DNA from: Bradyrhizobium sp. dw_78
Lineage (GTDB): Bacteria > Pseudomonadota > Alphaproteobacteria > Rhizobiales > Xanthobacteraceae
Assembly: GCF_018449525.1 (NCBI RefSeq)
Contig: NZ_JAAVUS010000001.1
Span: forward strand, 1-64,000
Length of the DNA stretch: 64,000 nucleotides
Reading direction: 5' to 3'
The notes beneath the pieces were generated by a model. The model was given only the letters and a program-made list of their open reading frames with translations, was not told where the DNA came from and did no database searches. This document shows positions 32,878 through 41,366 of the stretch, piece after piece. The translations under genes and the position numbers were made by a program. Positions within the stretch are counted from its first letter, which is position 1; every line of letters begins with the position of its first letter.

Positions 32878-33539
32878 GACGCGGCCCTTTGCCGCGGCGC
32901 TGATGCCCGCGCGGTGTTCTTGGTCTCGTATTTTTCGAGAAATTCCTCGATGCCAAGCTTGCGGAAGTCCGGCAGCGCAAGGCGCAGCGTTTCGTGGTCC
33001 CACTCCCACCATGCCAGCGCCGCCAACCGGTCGCCGATGGTTTCCGGAAACCGTCGTTTGATCACGCGCGCGGGATTGCCGCCGACGATGGTGTAGGCTG
33101 GAATGTCCTTGGTCACGATGGCACCGGCCGCGACCACGGCGCCGGTGCCGACGTTGCGTCCCGGCAGCACGATCGCGCCGTGGCCGATCCAAACGTCATG
33201 GCCAATGTCTACGTGATGCGCGCGCCGCCATTCGAAGAATTCGGCATCGTCGCTCTCTTCCGCAAAATAGGCGCTGGCGCGATAGGTGAAGTGCGCTTGC
33301 GTGGCGCGATGCATCGGGTGATTGCCGGGATTGATCCGGGTCATCGCCGCGATCGAGCAGAACTTTCCGATCGTCGTGTAGGTGATCTGGGAATCGTTCA
33401 CGACGTAGGAGTAATCGCCCATCGTCACGTCGAGCAGCATGGTCCGGGCGCCGACTTCGCAATAGGCGCCAAGCCGGGTGTCCTGGACCTTGGCCGTCGG
33501 ATCGATCGTGGGTTCGACGGAGAGTCGCTTGCCGGCCAT
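32874..33539 (-). CDS. Phosphonate-cluster hexapeptide-repeat acyltransferase
   Basis: A 221-aa left-handed beta-helix transferase (LbH/XAT type) of the family found in phosphonate operons. Hexapeptide turns are visible ([13 protein letters not shown]..., [30 protein letters not shown]), as is the catalytic-type His in [17 protein letters not shown] infer acetylation of an aminophosphonate, the role of the GNAT enzyme PhnO in E. coli, which is absent here. It is first in the operon with the second phnM and DUF1045, behind a triple Pho-box-like repeat. Confidence 0.85.
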   Translation of the reverse strand: MAGKRLSVEPTIDPTAKVQDTRLGAYCEVGARTMLLDVTMGDYSYVVNDSQITYTTIGKFCSIAAMTRINPGNHPMHRATQAHFTYRASAYFAEESDDAEFFEWRRAHHVDIGHDVWIGHGAIVLPGRNVGTGAVVAAGAIVTKDIPAYTIVGGNPARVIKRRFPETIGDRLAALAWWEWDHETLRLALPDFRKLGIEEFLEKYETKNTARASAPRQRAAS

Positions 33540-33594
33540 ACCAGTTTCCCTACCGTTTGTTCATCGAAAGGCTTGCACGTCATCGATAGCCTTC

Positions 33595-33623
33595 ATGACG
33601 ATATAATGACAACTCAATGACGC
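33595..33623 (-). promoter_or_regulatory. Triple Pho-box-like repeat for the hexapeptide-phnM-DUF1045 operon
   Basis: On the minus strand GCGTCAT-TGAG-TTGTCAT-TATA-TCGTCAT gives three 7-bp half-sites exactly 11 bp apart, the period of PhoB sites (consensus CTGTCAT with 4-bp spacers). It ends 55 bp before the ATG at 33539, with a TATCGAT -10-like element between. Confidence 0.65.
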
Positions 33624-33663
33624 GGCAGCCTCCAATGTTGACGGTTGCCGCACCGCAGTGCGA

Positions 33664-33681
33664 TTGTCACATAACTGTTAA
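33664..33681 (+). promoter_or_regulatory. Pho box upstream of phnC
   Basis: TTGTCAC-ATAA-CTGTTAA fits the tandem CTGTCAT-N4-CTGTCAT PhoB consensus with 11-bp period. It lies 43 bp before the phnC ATG at 33725. Confidence 0.6.
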
Positions 33682-33724
33682 ATCCCGACGCTAGCGATGA
33701 TCGGCGGCTACGGTGGAGCATCGC

Positions 33725-34552
33725 ATGTTGGTGGTGGAAGGTTTGACGTGCCGTTTCGGCGCGAAGGCCGCGGTCGACAATGCGTCGTTCTCGGTTGAAC
33801 CGGGCACATTCGTCGGTGTGATTGGCAGATCGGGTGCCGGCAAGTCGACACTGTTGCGGATGATCAACCGTCTCGCCGAGCCGACCTCGGGACGGATTCT
33901 GTTCGACGATCTCGATGTGACGGCGCTGCGTGGCAGAAATCTGCGCAAATGGCGGGCGCGCTCGGCGATGATCTTCCAGCAATTCAATCTGGTCGGCCGG
34001 CTCGATGTCCTCACCAATGTGTTGATGGGCCGGCTTGCCGATATTCCGGCATGGCGATCGCTGGCGCAACTCTGGCCGGAAGCGGACCGGGCGCTGGCGA
34101 TGTCGGCGCTGGAGCAGTTCGACATCGCCCAATATGCCGCGCAGCGCGCCGACCAGCTTTCGGGCGGCCAGCAGCAGCGCGTGGCTATCGCCCGTGCCCT
34201 GGTGCAGCAGCCGGATATCATCCTCGCCGACGAGCCGATCGCCTCGCTCGATCCGCGCAACACCAAGATCGTGATGGATGCGCTGTTGCGCATCAACAAG
34301 CATTTCGGGATCACGGTTTTCTGCAATCTTCATTCGCTTGAACTGGCGCGCGGCTATTGCGACCGCCTGATCGGCATGTCGGCCGGGCGCGTGGTGTTCG
34401 ATGGCGCGCCGGCCGCGCTGACCGACCACATCGCGCGCGAACTTTACGACCTCGAGGCCAATGAAGTGATGGGCCATGAAGTCATGGGCGGTGCGCCGGT
34501 GCCTGCGCCCGATGGCGCGACGGTTCCCGCTCTCGGTACCGTCGCGGCCTGA
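33725..34552 (+). CDS. phnC: Phosphonate ABC transporter ATP-binding protein PhnC
   Basis: A 275-aa ATPase of the phosphonate importer. Walker [10 protein letters not shown] (about residue 35), Q-loop [21 protein letters not shown] (typical of PhnC), signature [15 protein letters not shown], Walker [13 protein letters not shown] and switch His [10 protein letters not shown] are present. ATG 33725 follows GGAGC; a GTG four codons earlier is the alternative. phnD follows after 97 bp. Confidence 0.95.
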   Translation: MLVVEGLTCRFGAKAAVDNASFSVEPGTFVGVIGRSGAGKSTLLRMINRLAEPTSGRILFDDLDVTALRGRNLRKWRARSAMIFQQFNLVGRLDVLTNVLMGRLADIPAWRSLAQLWPEADRALAMSALEQFDIAQYAAQRADQLSGGQQQRVAIARALVQQPDIILADEPIASLDPRNTKIVMDALLRINKHFGITVFCNLHSLELARGYCDRLIGMSAGRVVFDGAPAALTDHIARELYDLEANEVMGHEVMGGAPVPAPDGATVPALGTVAA

Positions 34553-34649
34553 AGGCGCGATCGAACCTTGGATTTTACGAAGACGCGGCCGTCGCAAGCC
34601 TGCAATCGGCCGGCAGTAATATCGCACGGGACTCAACAAGGAGATCACC

Positions 34650-35582
34650 ATGATCAATCGTCGTATTGTTCTTGCCGGCGCCGCGTCGCTGGCCTTTGTC
34701 CGTACCGCCATGTCGGCGGAAGACTGGAAAGCGAAATATCCGGAAATCACCTTTGCGGTGATTCCGGCCGAGAACGGCTCGGGCGTGACCGAACGCTTTA
34801 CGCCGTTCGTGAATTATCTGTCGAAGGAACTCGGTATCAAGGTGACGCTGCGCGTCGCCAACGACTACGCCGCCGTCATCGAGGGACAGCGCGCCGGTAA
34901 TATCCAGATCGGCTATTACGGACCGGCATCGTTCGCCCGTGCCCTCGTCACCGGCGTCAAGACCGACGCCTTCGTGATCGACGTCAATTCCGACGGTTCC
35001 AAGGGCTATTATTCGGTGTTCTATGTGCTGGCCAAGAGCCCCTATCAGAAGCTCGAGGATTTGAAGGGCAAGAACCTCGGTCTGGTCGATCCCAACTCGA
35101 CCTCCGGCAACAACATGCCGCGCTTCAAGATGAACCAGATGGGCATCGATCCCGACACCTTCTTCTCGCAGGTGGTGTTCACCGGCAGCCACGAGAACGC
35201 CGTGCTGGCGCTGGCACAGGGCACCGTCGACGTCTGCGCCAATTGGTGGAACGCCGAGGACGATTCGAACCTGACGCGCATGCTCTCCAAGAACATGGTC
35301 AAGTCGAGCGACGGCACGCCGCTGAAGAAGGAAGACTTCCGGATCATCGTGAAGTCCGACCTCATCATCAACTCGCCCTACGCCTATCTCAGCGAATTGC
35401 CCGATGACATGAAGGCGGCGATCAAGCAGGCCTTCCTCGATGCGCCGAAAAAGGACAGCGAAGCCTTCAAGAAGCTCTCGGATGGCAAGAACCAGCCGTG
35501 GCAGTCGGTCGGCAACGCAGACTACGACAAGACCATCGAGCTGATTAAGTTCGTCGACAATCTGCGCAAGAAGGCGTCCTGA
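34650..35582 (+). CDS. phnD: Phosphonate ABC transporter substrate-binding protein PhnD
   Basis: A 310-aa periplasmic phosphonate-binding protein. It has a short signal peptide (MINRRIVLAGAASLAFVRTA). The PhnD-type fold shows IPAENGSGVTERFTPFVNYL, GYYGPASFARAL and the phosphonate-pocket-type DPNSTSGNNMPRF. AAGGAGATC precedes the ATG. A strong terminator-like hairpin follows the stop, so this gene may be expressed above the permeases. Confidence 0.95.
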   Translation: MINRRIVLAGAASLAFVRTAMSAEDWKAKYPEITFAVIPAENGSGVTERFTPFVNYLSKELGIKVTLRVANDYAAVIEGQRAGNIQIGYYGPASFARALVTGVKTDAFVIDVNSDGSKGYYSVFYVLAKSPYQKLEDLKGKNLGLVDPNSTSGNNMPRFKMNQMGIDPDTFFSQVVFTGSHENAVLALAQGTVDVCANWWNAEDDSNLTRMLSKNMVKSSDGTPLKKEDFRIIVKSDLIINSPYAYLSELPDDMKAAIKQAFLDAPKKDSEAFKKLSDGKNQPWQSVGNADYDKTIELIKFVDNLRKKAS

Positions 35583-35602
35583 TCACAGGATGCCGACACA
35601 GG

Positions 35603-35635
35603 AGCCGGGTCCGCCGCGACCCGGCTCTTTTGCTT
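35603..35635 (+). terminator. Terminator/attenuator hairpin between phnD and phnE1
   Basis: AGCCGGGTC (35603-35611), a 6-nt loop and GACCCGGCT (35618-35626) form a perfect 9-bp stem followed by CTTTTGCTT. It is placed inside the operon, where partial termination would favour the binding protein. Confidence 0.7.
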
Positions 35636-35664
35636 GAGATGAAGCGCCCGCGGCCATCGGCACC

Positions 35665-36552
35665 ATGACAACAACAGCCGTATCCATTCTTCCCGGTCAG
35701 CAGCTTGCCGCGCTCAACGAGGCCTATGGCAAGGCAGTGGCGCGGCGGCGTCTGCGCTTTACGCTCGCAACCGCCGTATTCTGTACCGCGCTGATCATCG
35801 CCGCGATCGGGGCGGATGTGAACCTGAGGACGCTGTTCACCTATTTCGGACATTTCGTCAGCTATTTCGATCGCATCCTGACGCTCGATGACAGCCACCG
35901 GGTCTGGACCAATATTCCGGAATGGCTGTGGGGCTGGCGCAAATGGTCGCTGCTCTTGGGCGAAACCATCCTGATCAGCTATGTCGGCACCTTGTCCGGC
36001 GCGGTGATCGGCTTTGCGCTCAATTTTCTCGCGGCTGAAAACACCTCGCCAGGACCGTGGACGCGCTTCACCATCAAGCGGCTGATGGAATTCTGCCGCA
36101 CGGTTCCCGATATCGTCTTCGCCCTGATCTTCGTCATCGCGTTCGGTCTCGGCCCGATGGCCGGCGTGCTCGCGATCATGATCCATTCGATCGGCGCGCT
36201 CGGAAAACAATATGCCGAGATGGTCGAGAACATCGACATGAAACCGGTGGAAGGCGTGCGTTCCACCGGCGCCGGCTGGATCTCCTGCATGCGGTTCGCG
36301 GTGTTGCCGCAGGTCGCGGCGGGCTTCGCCAGCTACACGCTGCTGCGCTTCGAGATCAATGTGCGCAGCGCCTCGGTGATGGGTTTCGTCGGCGCCGGCG
36401 GCATCGGGCTGGAACTGATCACGGCGATCCGCAAATTCTATTATTCGGATGTGAGCGCGATCCTGCTGATGATCATTCTGACCGTCTTTGTCATCGACAT
36501 CGGCACCGGCTGGATCCGCGGCCGGCTGTTCGGCGGGGAACGGCGGTCATGA
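35665..36552 (+). CDS. phnE: Phosphonate ABC transporter permease PhnE1
   Basis: A 295-aa inner-membrane permease with about six TM segments. The inner-membrane transport signature is AEMVENIDMKPVEGVRSTGAGWISCMRFAVLPQ (EAA-like loop). It is paired with a second, related permease that overlaps its stop by ATGA, which suggests a PhnE heterodimer as in other rhizobia. The ribosome binding site is weak. Confidence 0.93.
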   Translation: MTTTAVSILPGQQLAALNEAYGKAVARRRLRFTLATAVFCTALIIAAIGADVNLRTLFTYFGHFVSYFDRILTLDDSHRVWTNIPEWLWGWRKWSLLLGETILISYVGTLSGAVIGFALNFLAAENTSPGPWTRFTIKRLMEFCRTVPDIVFALIFVIAFGLGPMAGVLAIMIHSIGALGKQYAEMVENIDMKPVEGVRSTGAGWISCMRFAVLPQVAAGFASYTLLRFEINVRSASVMGFVGAGGIGLELITAIRKFYYSDVSAILLMIILTVFVIDIGTGWIRGRLFGGERRS

Positions 36553-37397
36553 CCAAAGTCTCGATACCCGAACCCGAAGGGCTGCGGGCACGATATCCGG
36601 ATGTTTTCGAGCGGCCGGCCTCGGCGCGGCTCGCCTGGCCCTTGATGCTGCTCGTCGCGTTGGCGATTTTCGTGTTCGGGCTGGTCCATCTCGGATTTTC
36701 GCCCTGGCGCATGCTCAACGGCCTGCACCAGCTCGGCTGGATCACGCTGATGATGTTGCCGCCCAACCCCGGCTCGTCGCTGCCGACCTACCTCCACGCG
36801 CTCGGCGAAACCCTGTCGATCGCGCTGCTCGGCACCACGTTGGCCGCGGTGTTCGCGCTCCCGGTCAGCCTGCTCGCGGCCAAGAACATCGTGCCCTCGA
36901 ACATCTTCCGTTTTCCGATTCGCCGCTTCCTCGACACCATCCGCGGCGTCGATACCCTGATCTGGGCGCTGGTCTGGATCAATGTCGTCGGCCTCGGCCC
37001 GTTCGCGGGCGTGCTCGCCATCGCGGTGTCGGATTTCGGCGCGCTCGGCAAATTATTTTCCGAGGCGATCGAAGGCGCGGACCGCAAGCAGGTCGAAGGC
37101 ATCCGCGCTTCCGGCGGCAATGCGCTGCATGAGATCCGTTTCGGCCTGATGCCACAGGTGTTTCCTGTCATCGCCGGCCAGGTGCTTTATTTCATCGAGT
37201 CCAATACCCGTTCGGCGACCATTATCGGCATCGTCGGCGCCGGCGGCATCGGCCTGCAACTGGCCGAGCAGATCCGCGTGCTGGAATGGCAAAAGGTGTC
37301 GTTCCTCATTCTGATGGTTCTGATCGCCGTTGCCGTGATCGACTGGATCTCGAGCAAGCTGCGTTTCGCCATCATCGGCCCGCGCGCGGTGGTGTAG
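36549..37397 (+). CDS. phnE: Phosphonate ABC transporter permease PhnE2
   Basis: A 282-aa permease homologous to PhnE1, with the matching EAA-like loop SEAIEGADRKQVEGIRASGGN and about six TM segments. ATG 36549 overlaps the phnE1 stop; reading further upstream in this frame is shadow of phnE1. It ends the phnCDE1E2 transport operon and is convergent with phnF. Confidence 0.93.
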   Translation: MTKVSIPEPEGLRARYPDVFERPASARLAWPLMLLVALAIFVFGLVHLGFSPWRMLNGLHQLGWITLMMLPPNPGSSLPTYLHALGETLSIALLGTTLAAVFALPVSLLAAKNIVPSNIFRFPIRRFLDTIRGVDTLIWALVWINVVGLGPFAGVLAIAVSDFGALGKLFSEAIEGADRKQVEGIRASGGNALHEIRFGLMPQVFPVIAGQVLYFIESNTRSATIIGIVGAGGIGLQLAEQIRVLEWQKVSFLILMVLIAVAVIDWISSKLRFAIIGPRAVV

Positions 37398-37398
37398 C

Positions 37399-37422
37399 GC
37401 ATTCCGTTTGGATGGAATGACG
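37399..37422. repeat. Short inverted repeat between phnE2 and phnF
   Basis: CATTCC-8 nt-GGAATG lies between the convergent stops. It is a possible bidirectional transcription end or a fragment of an intergenic repeat; there is no clear T-run. Confidence 0.35.
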
Positions 37423-37430
37423 CCGCTGCT

Positions 37431-38159
37431 CTAAACGTTCTCGACCAGGAACTCGACGCGCTCGGCGGCAAAGCGCGAGCGCTTGGTGACGAGCGGCTGG
37501 CCATCATTATCGACGTCGGTGGAATCGACCACCAGAATGGGGCGTCCCAGCGTGAGGTCCAGCCGCGCGGCGTCGGTGGCGTCGACGATCGCCGCGGTGA
37601 TCCGGGTGGAAGCCCGGCGATAGTCGCGAACGCCGTAATGCGTCAGCAGCTTGGTCATCGAGCGCGCGCTGGCGAAGACATTGCCGGCATCAGGAAAACG
37701 TTCGGCGGAGAGCCATGTGGTGCTGATACAGACCGGCGCGCGGTCGGCGAGCCGCAGCGCTTCGATCCGGGCCAGCGGCGCGCCGGTCTTGAGGCCGAGC
37801 AGTTGCGCCAGTTCGCGCGTCGCCGGCTCTTCGGACGCATCGATCAGCTGGCCGCGCGGCTCGCGCCCGCCGGCGCCGACGATTTCGGAAAAACGTGTTC
37901 GCGAGCGCAGCGGATAGGCCAGACGAGCGGTTTCCACATAGGTGCCGCTGCCGCGTTCGGCGCGCACCAGCCCGCGTTCGGCCAGCGCCGCCAGCGCCCG
38001 GCGCACGGTATGGCGATTGACCCGATAGGTTTCGGCAATCTCCATCTCGCCGGGCAGTTTCTCGCCGGCCGTGAAGCGGCCTTCGGCGATGCCGCGCTCG
38101 ATCCCGTCGGCGACCTGCCGCCACAGGGCCACGCCGGAACTGATGTCCTGCATATTCAT
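37431..38159 (-). CDS. phnF: GntR/HutC-family repressor PhnF
   Basis: A 242-aa regulator. A GntR winged helix (about 12-75: AEGRFTAGEKLPGEMEIAET, HTVRRALAALAERGLV) is followed by a UTRA ligand-binding domain. It sits divergent to phnG, and a perfect TTGTCTAT-N4-ATAGACAA palindrome lies in the shared spacer. Members of this family repress phosphonate or phosphate genes and release DNA when the inducer is bound. Confidence 0.92.
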   Translation of the reverse strand: MNMQDISSGVALWRQVADGIERGIAEGRFTAGEKLPGEMEIAETYRVNRHTVRRALAALAERGLVRAERGSGTYVETARLAYPLRSRTRFSEIVGAGGREPRGQLIDASEEPATRELAQLLGLKTGAPLARIEALRLADRAPVCISTTWLSAERFPDAGNVFASARSMTKLLTHYGVRDYRRASTRITAAIVDATDAARLDLTLGRPILVVDSTDVDNDGQPLVTKRSRFAAERVEFLVENV

Positions 38160-38198
38160 GGCGCGGGCCAGCCGGAAAAAATCATCCAGAAAGTCATT

Positions 38199-38216
38199 TT
38201 GTCACGAAACATTCAT
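38199..38216 (+). promoter_or_regulatory. Pho-box-like site upstream of phnG
   Basis: TTGTCAC-GAAA-CATTCAT fits a degenerate tandem Pho box with 11-bp period. It ends 58 bp before phnG and 17 bp before the PhnF-type palindrome. Confidence 0.45.
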
Positions 38217-38233
38217 TGGCAACGCTTGGCAAG

Positions 38234-38253
38234 TTGTCTATTATCATAGACAA
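38234..38253. promoter_or_regulatory. PhnF operator-like palindrome
   Basis: TTGTCTAT-TATC-ATAGACAA has perfect 8-bp arms and a 4-bp centre. It overlaps a TATTAT -10-like element (38239-38244) for phnG, so a bound repressor would block transcription. PhnF is encoded next door. Confidence 0.7.
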
Positions 38254-38274
38254 CTCGATTCAGGCAAGGTTGAG

Positions 38275-38766
38275 ATGTCCGCAAGCGACGATGCAATCGA
38301 CGTTGATGTCCGTAACGGCGATAACGGCAAGCAGGCGCTGCGCAAGGCGGCGATGGCGGTGCTGGCGTATTCCGACGCCGCCCAGATCGCCGCGCGGCTC
38401 GATATGATGGCCCTGCCGGCCCACGAAGATCTGCGCGAGCCGGAAAACGGCCTGGTGATGGTGCGCGGCCGGGTCGGCGGCGACGGCGCGCCGTTCAATC
38501 TGGGCGAAGCCACGGTCTCGCGTGCGGCGGTGCGGCTTGTGACCGGCGAGGTGGGTTTTGGCTATACGCTCGGCCGCGACCGGCAAAAGGCGCGCCTGAT
38601 CGCGTTGTGCGATGCCCTGATCCAGACCGCCGGCCATGCCGATATGGTCGAGGCGCAGGTGCTCGCGCCGCTGCGCGCGGTTGTCGCGTCCGATCGTCAT
38701 CGCAGGGCGCGGGAGACGGCGGCGACGCGAGTCGATTTTTACACGATGGTACGCGGCGAGGGCTGA
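38275..38766 (+). CDS. phnG: C-P lyase core subunit PhnG
   Basis: A 163-aa subunit of the PhnGHIJ C-P lyase core, which helps transfer phosphonate onto ATP-derived ribose. PhnG features: RENGLVMVRGRVGGDGAPFN-like region (EPENGLVMVRGRVGGDGAP) and TGEVGFGYTLGRDRQKARLIALCDAL. The ATG at 38275 starts MSASDDAID; the N-terminus before KQALRKAAMAVL is longer than usual and acidic. First gene of phnGHIJKLMN. Confidence 0.93.
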   Translation: MSASDDAIDVDVRNGDNGKQALRKAAMAVLAYSDAAQIAARLDMMALPAHEDLREPENGLVMVRGRVGGDGAPFNLGEATVSRAAVRLVTGEVGFGYTLGRDRQKARLIALCDALIQTAGHADMVEAQVLAPLRAVVASDRHRRARETAATRVDFYTMVRGEG

Positions 38767-38769
38767 ACG

Positions 38770-39378
38770 ATGACCACAGTTGCCGAAATGCCAGCGGGTT
38801 TCGCGGACAAGGTGGTGTCCGCGCAAAAGACCTTTCGGTCGGTGATGGATGCGATGGCGCGGCCCGGCAGCGTGCAGCGTATTTCGGCGGCAAGCGGGAC
38901 GCCTCCCGGCATGATGCGCGGCACCGCCGCGATCGCGCTGACGTTGTTCGACCACGACACGCCGCTTTGGCTCGACCCGTCGATGTCCGCGGCCTCGGAT
39001 GTGTCGAAATGGCTGAAATTCCATACCAGCGCGCCTGTCGTCACCGACTCCTCGGTCTGCAATTTTGCACTGATCGGCGATGCGAAAGCGCTTCCCGCGC
39101 TCGACCGCTTCGCTTTCGGCAGCAACGAATATCCTGACCGCTCCACCACGCTGATCCTCCAGGTCGAAAGCCTGAGCGAAGGGCCGGCGGTCGAACTGCA
39201 AGGCCCCGGCATCGACGGCGTTGCGGTGTTGCGGGCCACGATCCAGCCTTCGGATTTGTTCGAACGGCTTGCCGTCAACGCCGCGCTGTTTCCGCGCGGC
39301 ATCGATGTCGTGCTGGTTCATGACGATTGCATGGTCGCGATCCCGCGCACCACGCGGCTGGCAGCCAAGGGAGACTGA
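38770..39378 (+). CDS. phnH: C-P lyase core subunit PhnH
   Basis: A 202-aa core subunit, dimeric in known structures and related to PLP-fold proteins without cofactor. Typical parts: N-terminal FRSVMDAMARPGSVQRI, LFDHDTPLWLDP, and the C-terminal FPRGIDVVLVHDD. It starts 3 nt after phnG. Confidence 0.93.
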   Translation: MTTVAEMPAGFADKVVSAQKTFRSVMDAMARPGSVQRISAASGTPPGMMRGTAAIALTLFDHDTPLWLDPSMSAASDVSKWLKFHTSAPVVTDSSVCNFALIGDAKALPALDRFAFGSNEYPDRSTTLILQVESLSEGPAVELQGPGIDGVAVLRATIQPSDLFERLAVNAALFPRGIDVVLVHDDCMVAIPRTTRLAAKGD

Positions 39379-39381
39379 CGC

Positions 39382-40485
39382 ATGTATGTCGCGGTCAAGG
39401 GTGGCGAGCGCGCCATCGACAACGCCCACCGTCTGCTGGCGCATGAGCGCCGCGGCGACCGTGAGGTGCCGGAGATTTCGCTGGCGCAGATCTCCGGCCA
39501 GCTCAGCCTTGGCGTCGACCGCGTGATGACCGAAGGCTCGCTCTATGATCGCGAACTCGCGGCGCTGGCGATCAAGCAGGCGCGTGGCGACCTGATCGAG
39601 GCGATCTTCCTGGCCCGCGCCTTCCGTGCCACCTTGCCGCGCTTCGGCGCCACCGAGCCGGTCGATACCGGCGCGATGCAGGTACGGCGCCGGATCTCGG
39701 CGACCTTCAAGGACATCCCCGGCGGTCAGATTCTCGGGCCGACGTTCGATTACACCCATCGGCTGCTCGATCCGCAGCTTGCCGGGGGATTCGTCCCCGA
39801 ACAGCCTGCGACCTCGGACGCCTCGGACGCGGCGATGCCGCGTGTCACCGACATCCTCGGCCGCGACGGCCTGATCGAGCCGTCTCCGCCTGCGGATACC
39901 GGCGCGCCCGTCGGCGATCTGACCCGCGAGCCCCTGAATTTTCCCGCCGACCGCGATCTGCGCTTGCAGAATCTGGCGCGCGCCGATGAGGGCTTTCTGC
40001 TCGCGCTCGGCTATTCCTCGCAGCGCGGTTACGGCCGCAACCATCCCTTTGCTGGCGAAATCCGGCTTGGAGAGGTCGAGGTCGAGTTCATGGCCGAAGA
40101 TGCCGGCTTCACGGTGCCGCTCGGCCCGATCACGCTGACCGAATGCCAGATGGTCAACCAGTTCAAGGGCTCGGCGACCGAAGCGCCGTGCTTTACCCGC
40201 GGCTACGGGCTGGCGTTCGGACACAGCGAGCGCAAGACCATGTCGATGGCGCTGGTCGACCGCAGCTTGCGCGCGCGTGAGCTTGGCGAGGAAGTTCTGG
40301 CGCCGGCGCAGGATGAAGAGTTCGTGATGTCGCATTCCGACAATGTGCAGGCGACCGGATTCGTCGAGCATCTCAAGCTGCCGCATTATGTCGACTTCCA
40401 GTCCGAGCTCGGGCTGTTGCGCAAGCTGCGCCAGGAATTCAGCGAGGCCGTCGAGCCGTCGCAGATCAAGGAAGCTGCGGAATGA
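39382..40485 (+). CDS. phnI: C-P lyase core subunit PhnI
   Basis: A 367-aa core subunit; with PhnG, PhnH and PhnL it forms the 5-triphosphate ribosyl phosphonate from ATP. Family features: MYVAVKGGERAIDNAHRLLA at the start, QISLGVDRVMTEGSLYD-like segment, and the C-terminal SDNVQATGFVEHLKLPHYVD. The stop overlaps phnJ (ATGA). Confidence 0.95.
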   Translation: MYVAVKGGERAIDNAHRLLAHERRGDREVPEISLAQISGQLSLGVDRVMTEGSLYDRELAALAIKQARGDLIEAIFLARAFRATLPRFGATEPVDTGAMQVRRRISATFKDIPGGQILGPTFDYTHRLLDPQLAGGFVPEQPATSDASDAAMPRVTDILGRDGLIEPSPPADTGAPVGDLTREPLNFPADRDLRLQNLARADEGFLLALGYSSQRGYGRNHPFAGEIRLGEVEVEFMAEDAGFTVPLGPITLTECQMVNQFKGSATEAPCFTRGYGLAFGHSERKTMSMALVDRSLRARELGEEVLAPAQDEEFVMSHSDNVQATGFVEHLKLPHYVDFQSELGLLRKLRQEFSEAVEPSQIKEAAE

Positions 40486-41366
40486 GCGCGCCGACCTATA
40501 ATTTCGCCTATCTCGACGAGCAGACCAAGCGGATGATCCGCCGCGCGATCCTCAAGGCGATCGCGATCCCCGGCTATCAGGTGCCGTTCGCCAGCCGCGA
40601 GATGCCGATGCCCTATGGCTGGGGTACCGGCGGAGTACAGGTGACGGCGGCGATCCTCGGGCCCGACGATGTGCTCAAGGTGATCGACCAGGGCTCCGAC
40701 GACACCACCAACGCGATCTCGATCCGCAAATTCTTCGCCAAGACCGCCGGCGTCGCGACCACCACCAGCACGGCGGATGCCACCGTGATCCAGACCCGCC
40801 ATCGCGTTCCCGAAGCGCCGCTGCATGCGGGGCAGGTGCTGGTCTATCAGGTGCCGATTCCGGAACCGCTGCGCTACCTCGAACCGCGCGAGACCGAAAC
40901 GCGGCGCATGCACGCGCTCGGCGAATACGGCCTGATGCATGTCAAGCTCTATGAGGACATCGCCCGCTTCGGCCATATCGCGACCTCCTATGCCTATCCG
41001 GTCAAGGTCAACGCGCGCTATGTGATGGACCCGTCGCCGACGCCGAAATTCGACAATCCGAAGATGGACCATTGCGCGGCGCTGCAATTGTTCGGCGCCG
41101 GGCGCGAGAAGCGGATCTATGCGATCCCGCCGCACACCCCGGTGGTGTCGCTCGACTTCGAGGATCATCCGTTCACGCGCTACCGCTTCGACGCGCCCTG
41201 CGCGCTGTGCGGCGCCGATGATTCCTACCTCGATGAGATCGTCACCGACGACAAGGGCAGCCGGATGTTCGTCTGTTCCGACACCGATTACTGCGAGACC
41301 AGGCAAGCGCAGGGTCATCGCGGCAGCGAGAGCGCGGCGCCGCACAAGGAACGCGCGCATGGCTGA
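40482..41366 (+). CDS. phnJ: C-P lyase catalytic subunit PhnJ (radical SAM)
   Basis: A 294-aa radical-SAM enzyme that cleaves the C-P bond of ribose-1-phosphonate-5-phosphate, giving the alkane and a 1,2-cyclic phosphate. The four key cysteines are at 240, 243, 265 and 271 (CALC...MFVC...DYC), the same spacing as E. coli C241/C244/C266/C272. The Gly-rich radical region and HALGEYGLMHVKLYEDI are present. It overlaps phnI and phnK, showing tight coupling. Confidence 0.96.
   Translation: MSAPTYNFAYLDEQTKRMIRRAILKAIAIPGYQVPFASREMPMPYGWGTGGVQVTAAILGPDDVLKVIDQGSDDTTNAISIRKFFAKTAGVATTTSTADATVIQTRHRVPEAPLHAGQVLVYQVPIPEPLRYLEPRETETRRMHALGEYGLMHVKLYEDIARFGHIATSYAYPVKVNARYVMDPSPTPKFDNPKMDHCAALQLFGAGREKRIYAIPPHTPVVSLDFEDHPFTRYRFDAPCALCGADDSYLDEIVTDDKGSRMFVCSDTDYCETRQAQGHRGSESAAPHKERAHG

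Noticed and set aside
38260-40386. A 708-codon open frame opposite phnG-phnH-phnI
   Set aside because: It runs across three genes that are certain and in operon order; composition is antisense-like.
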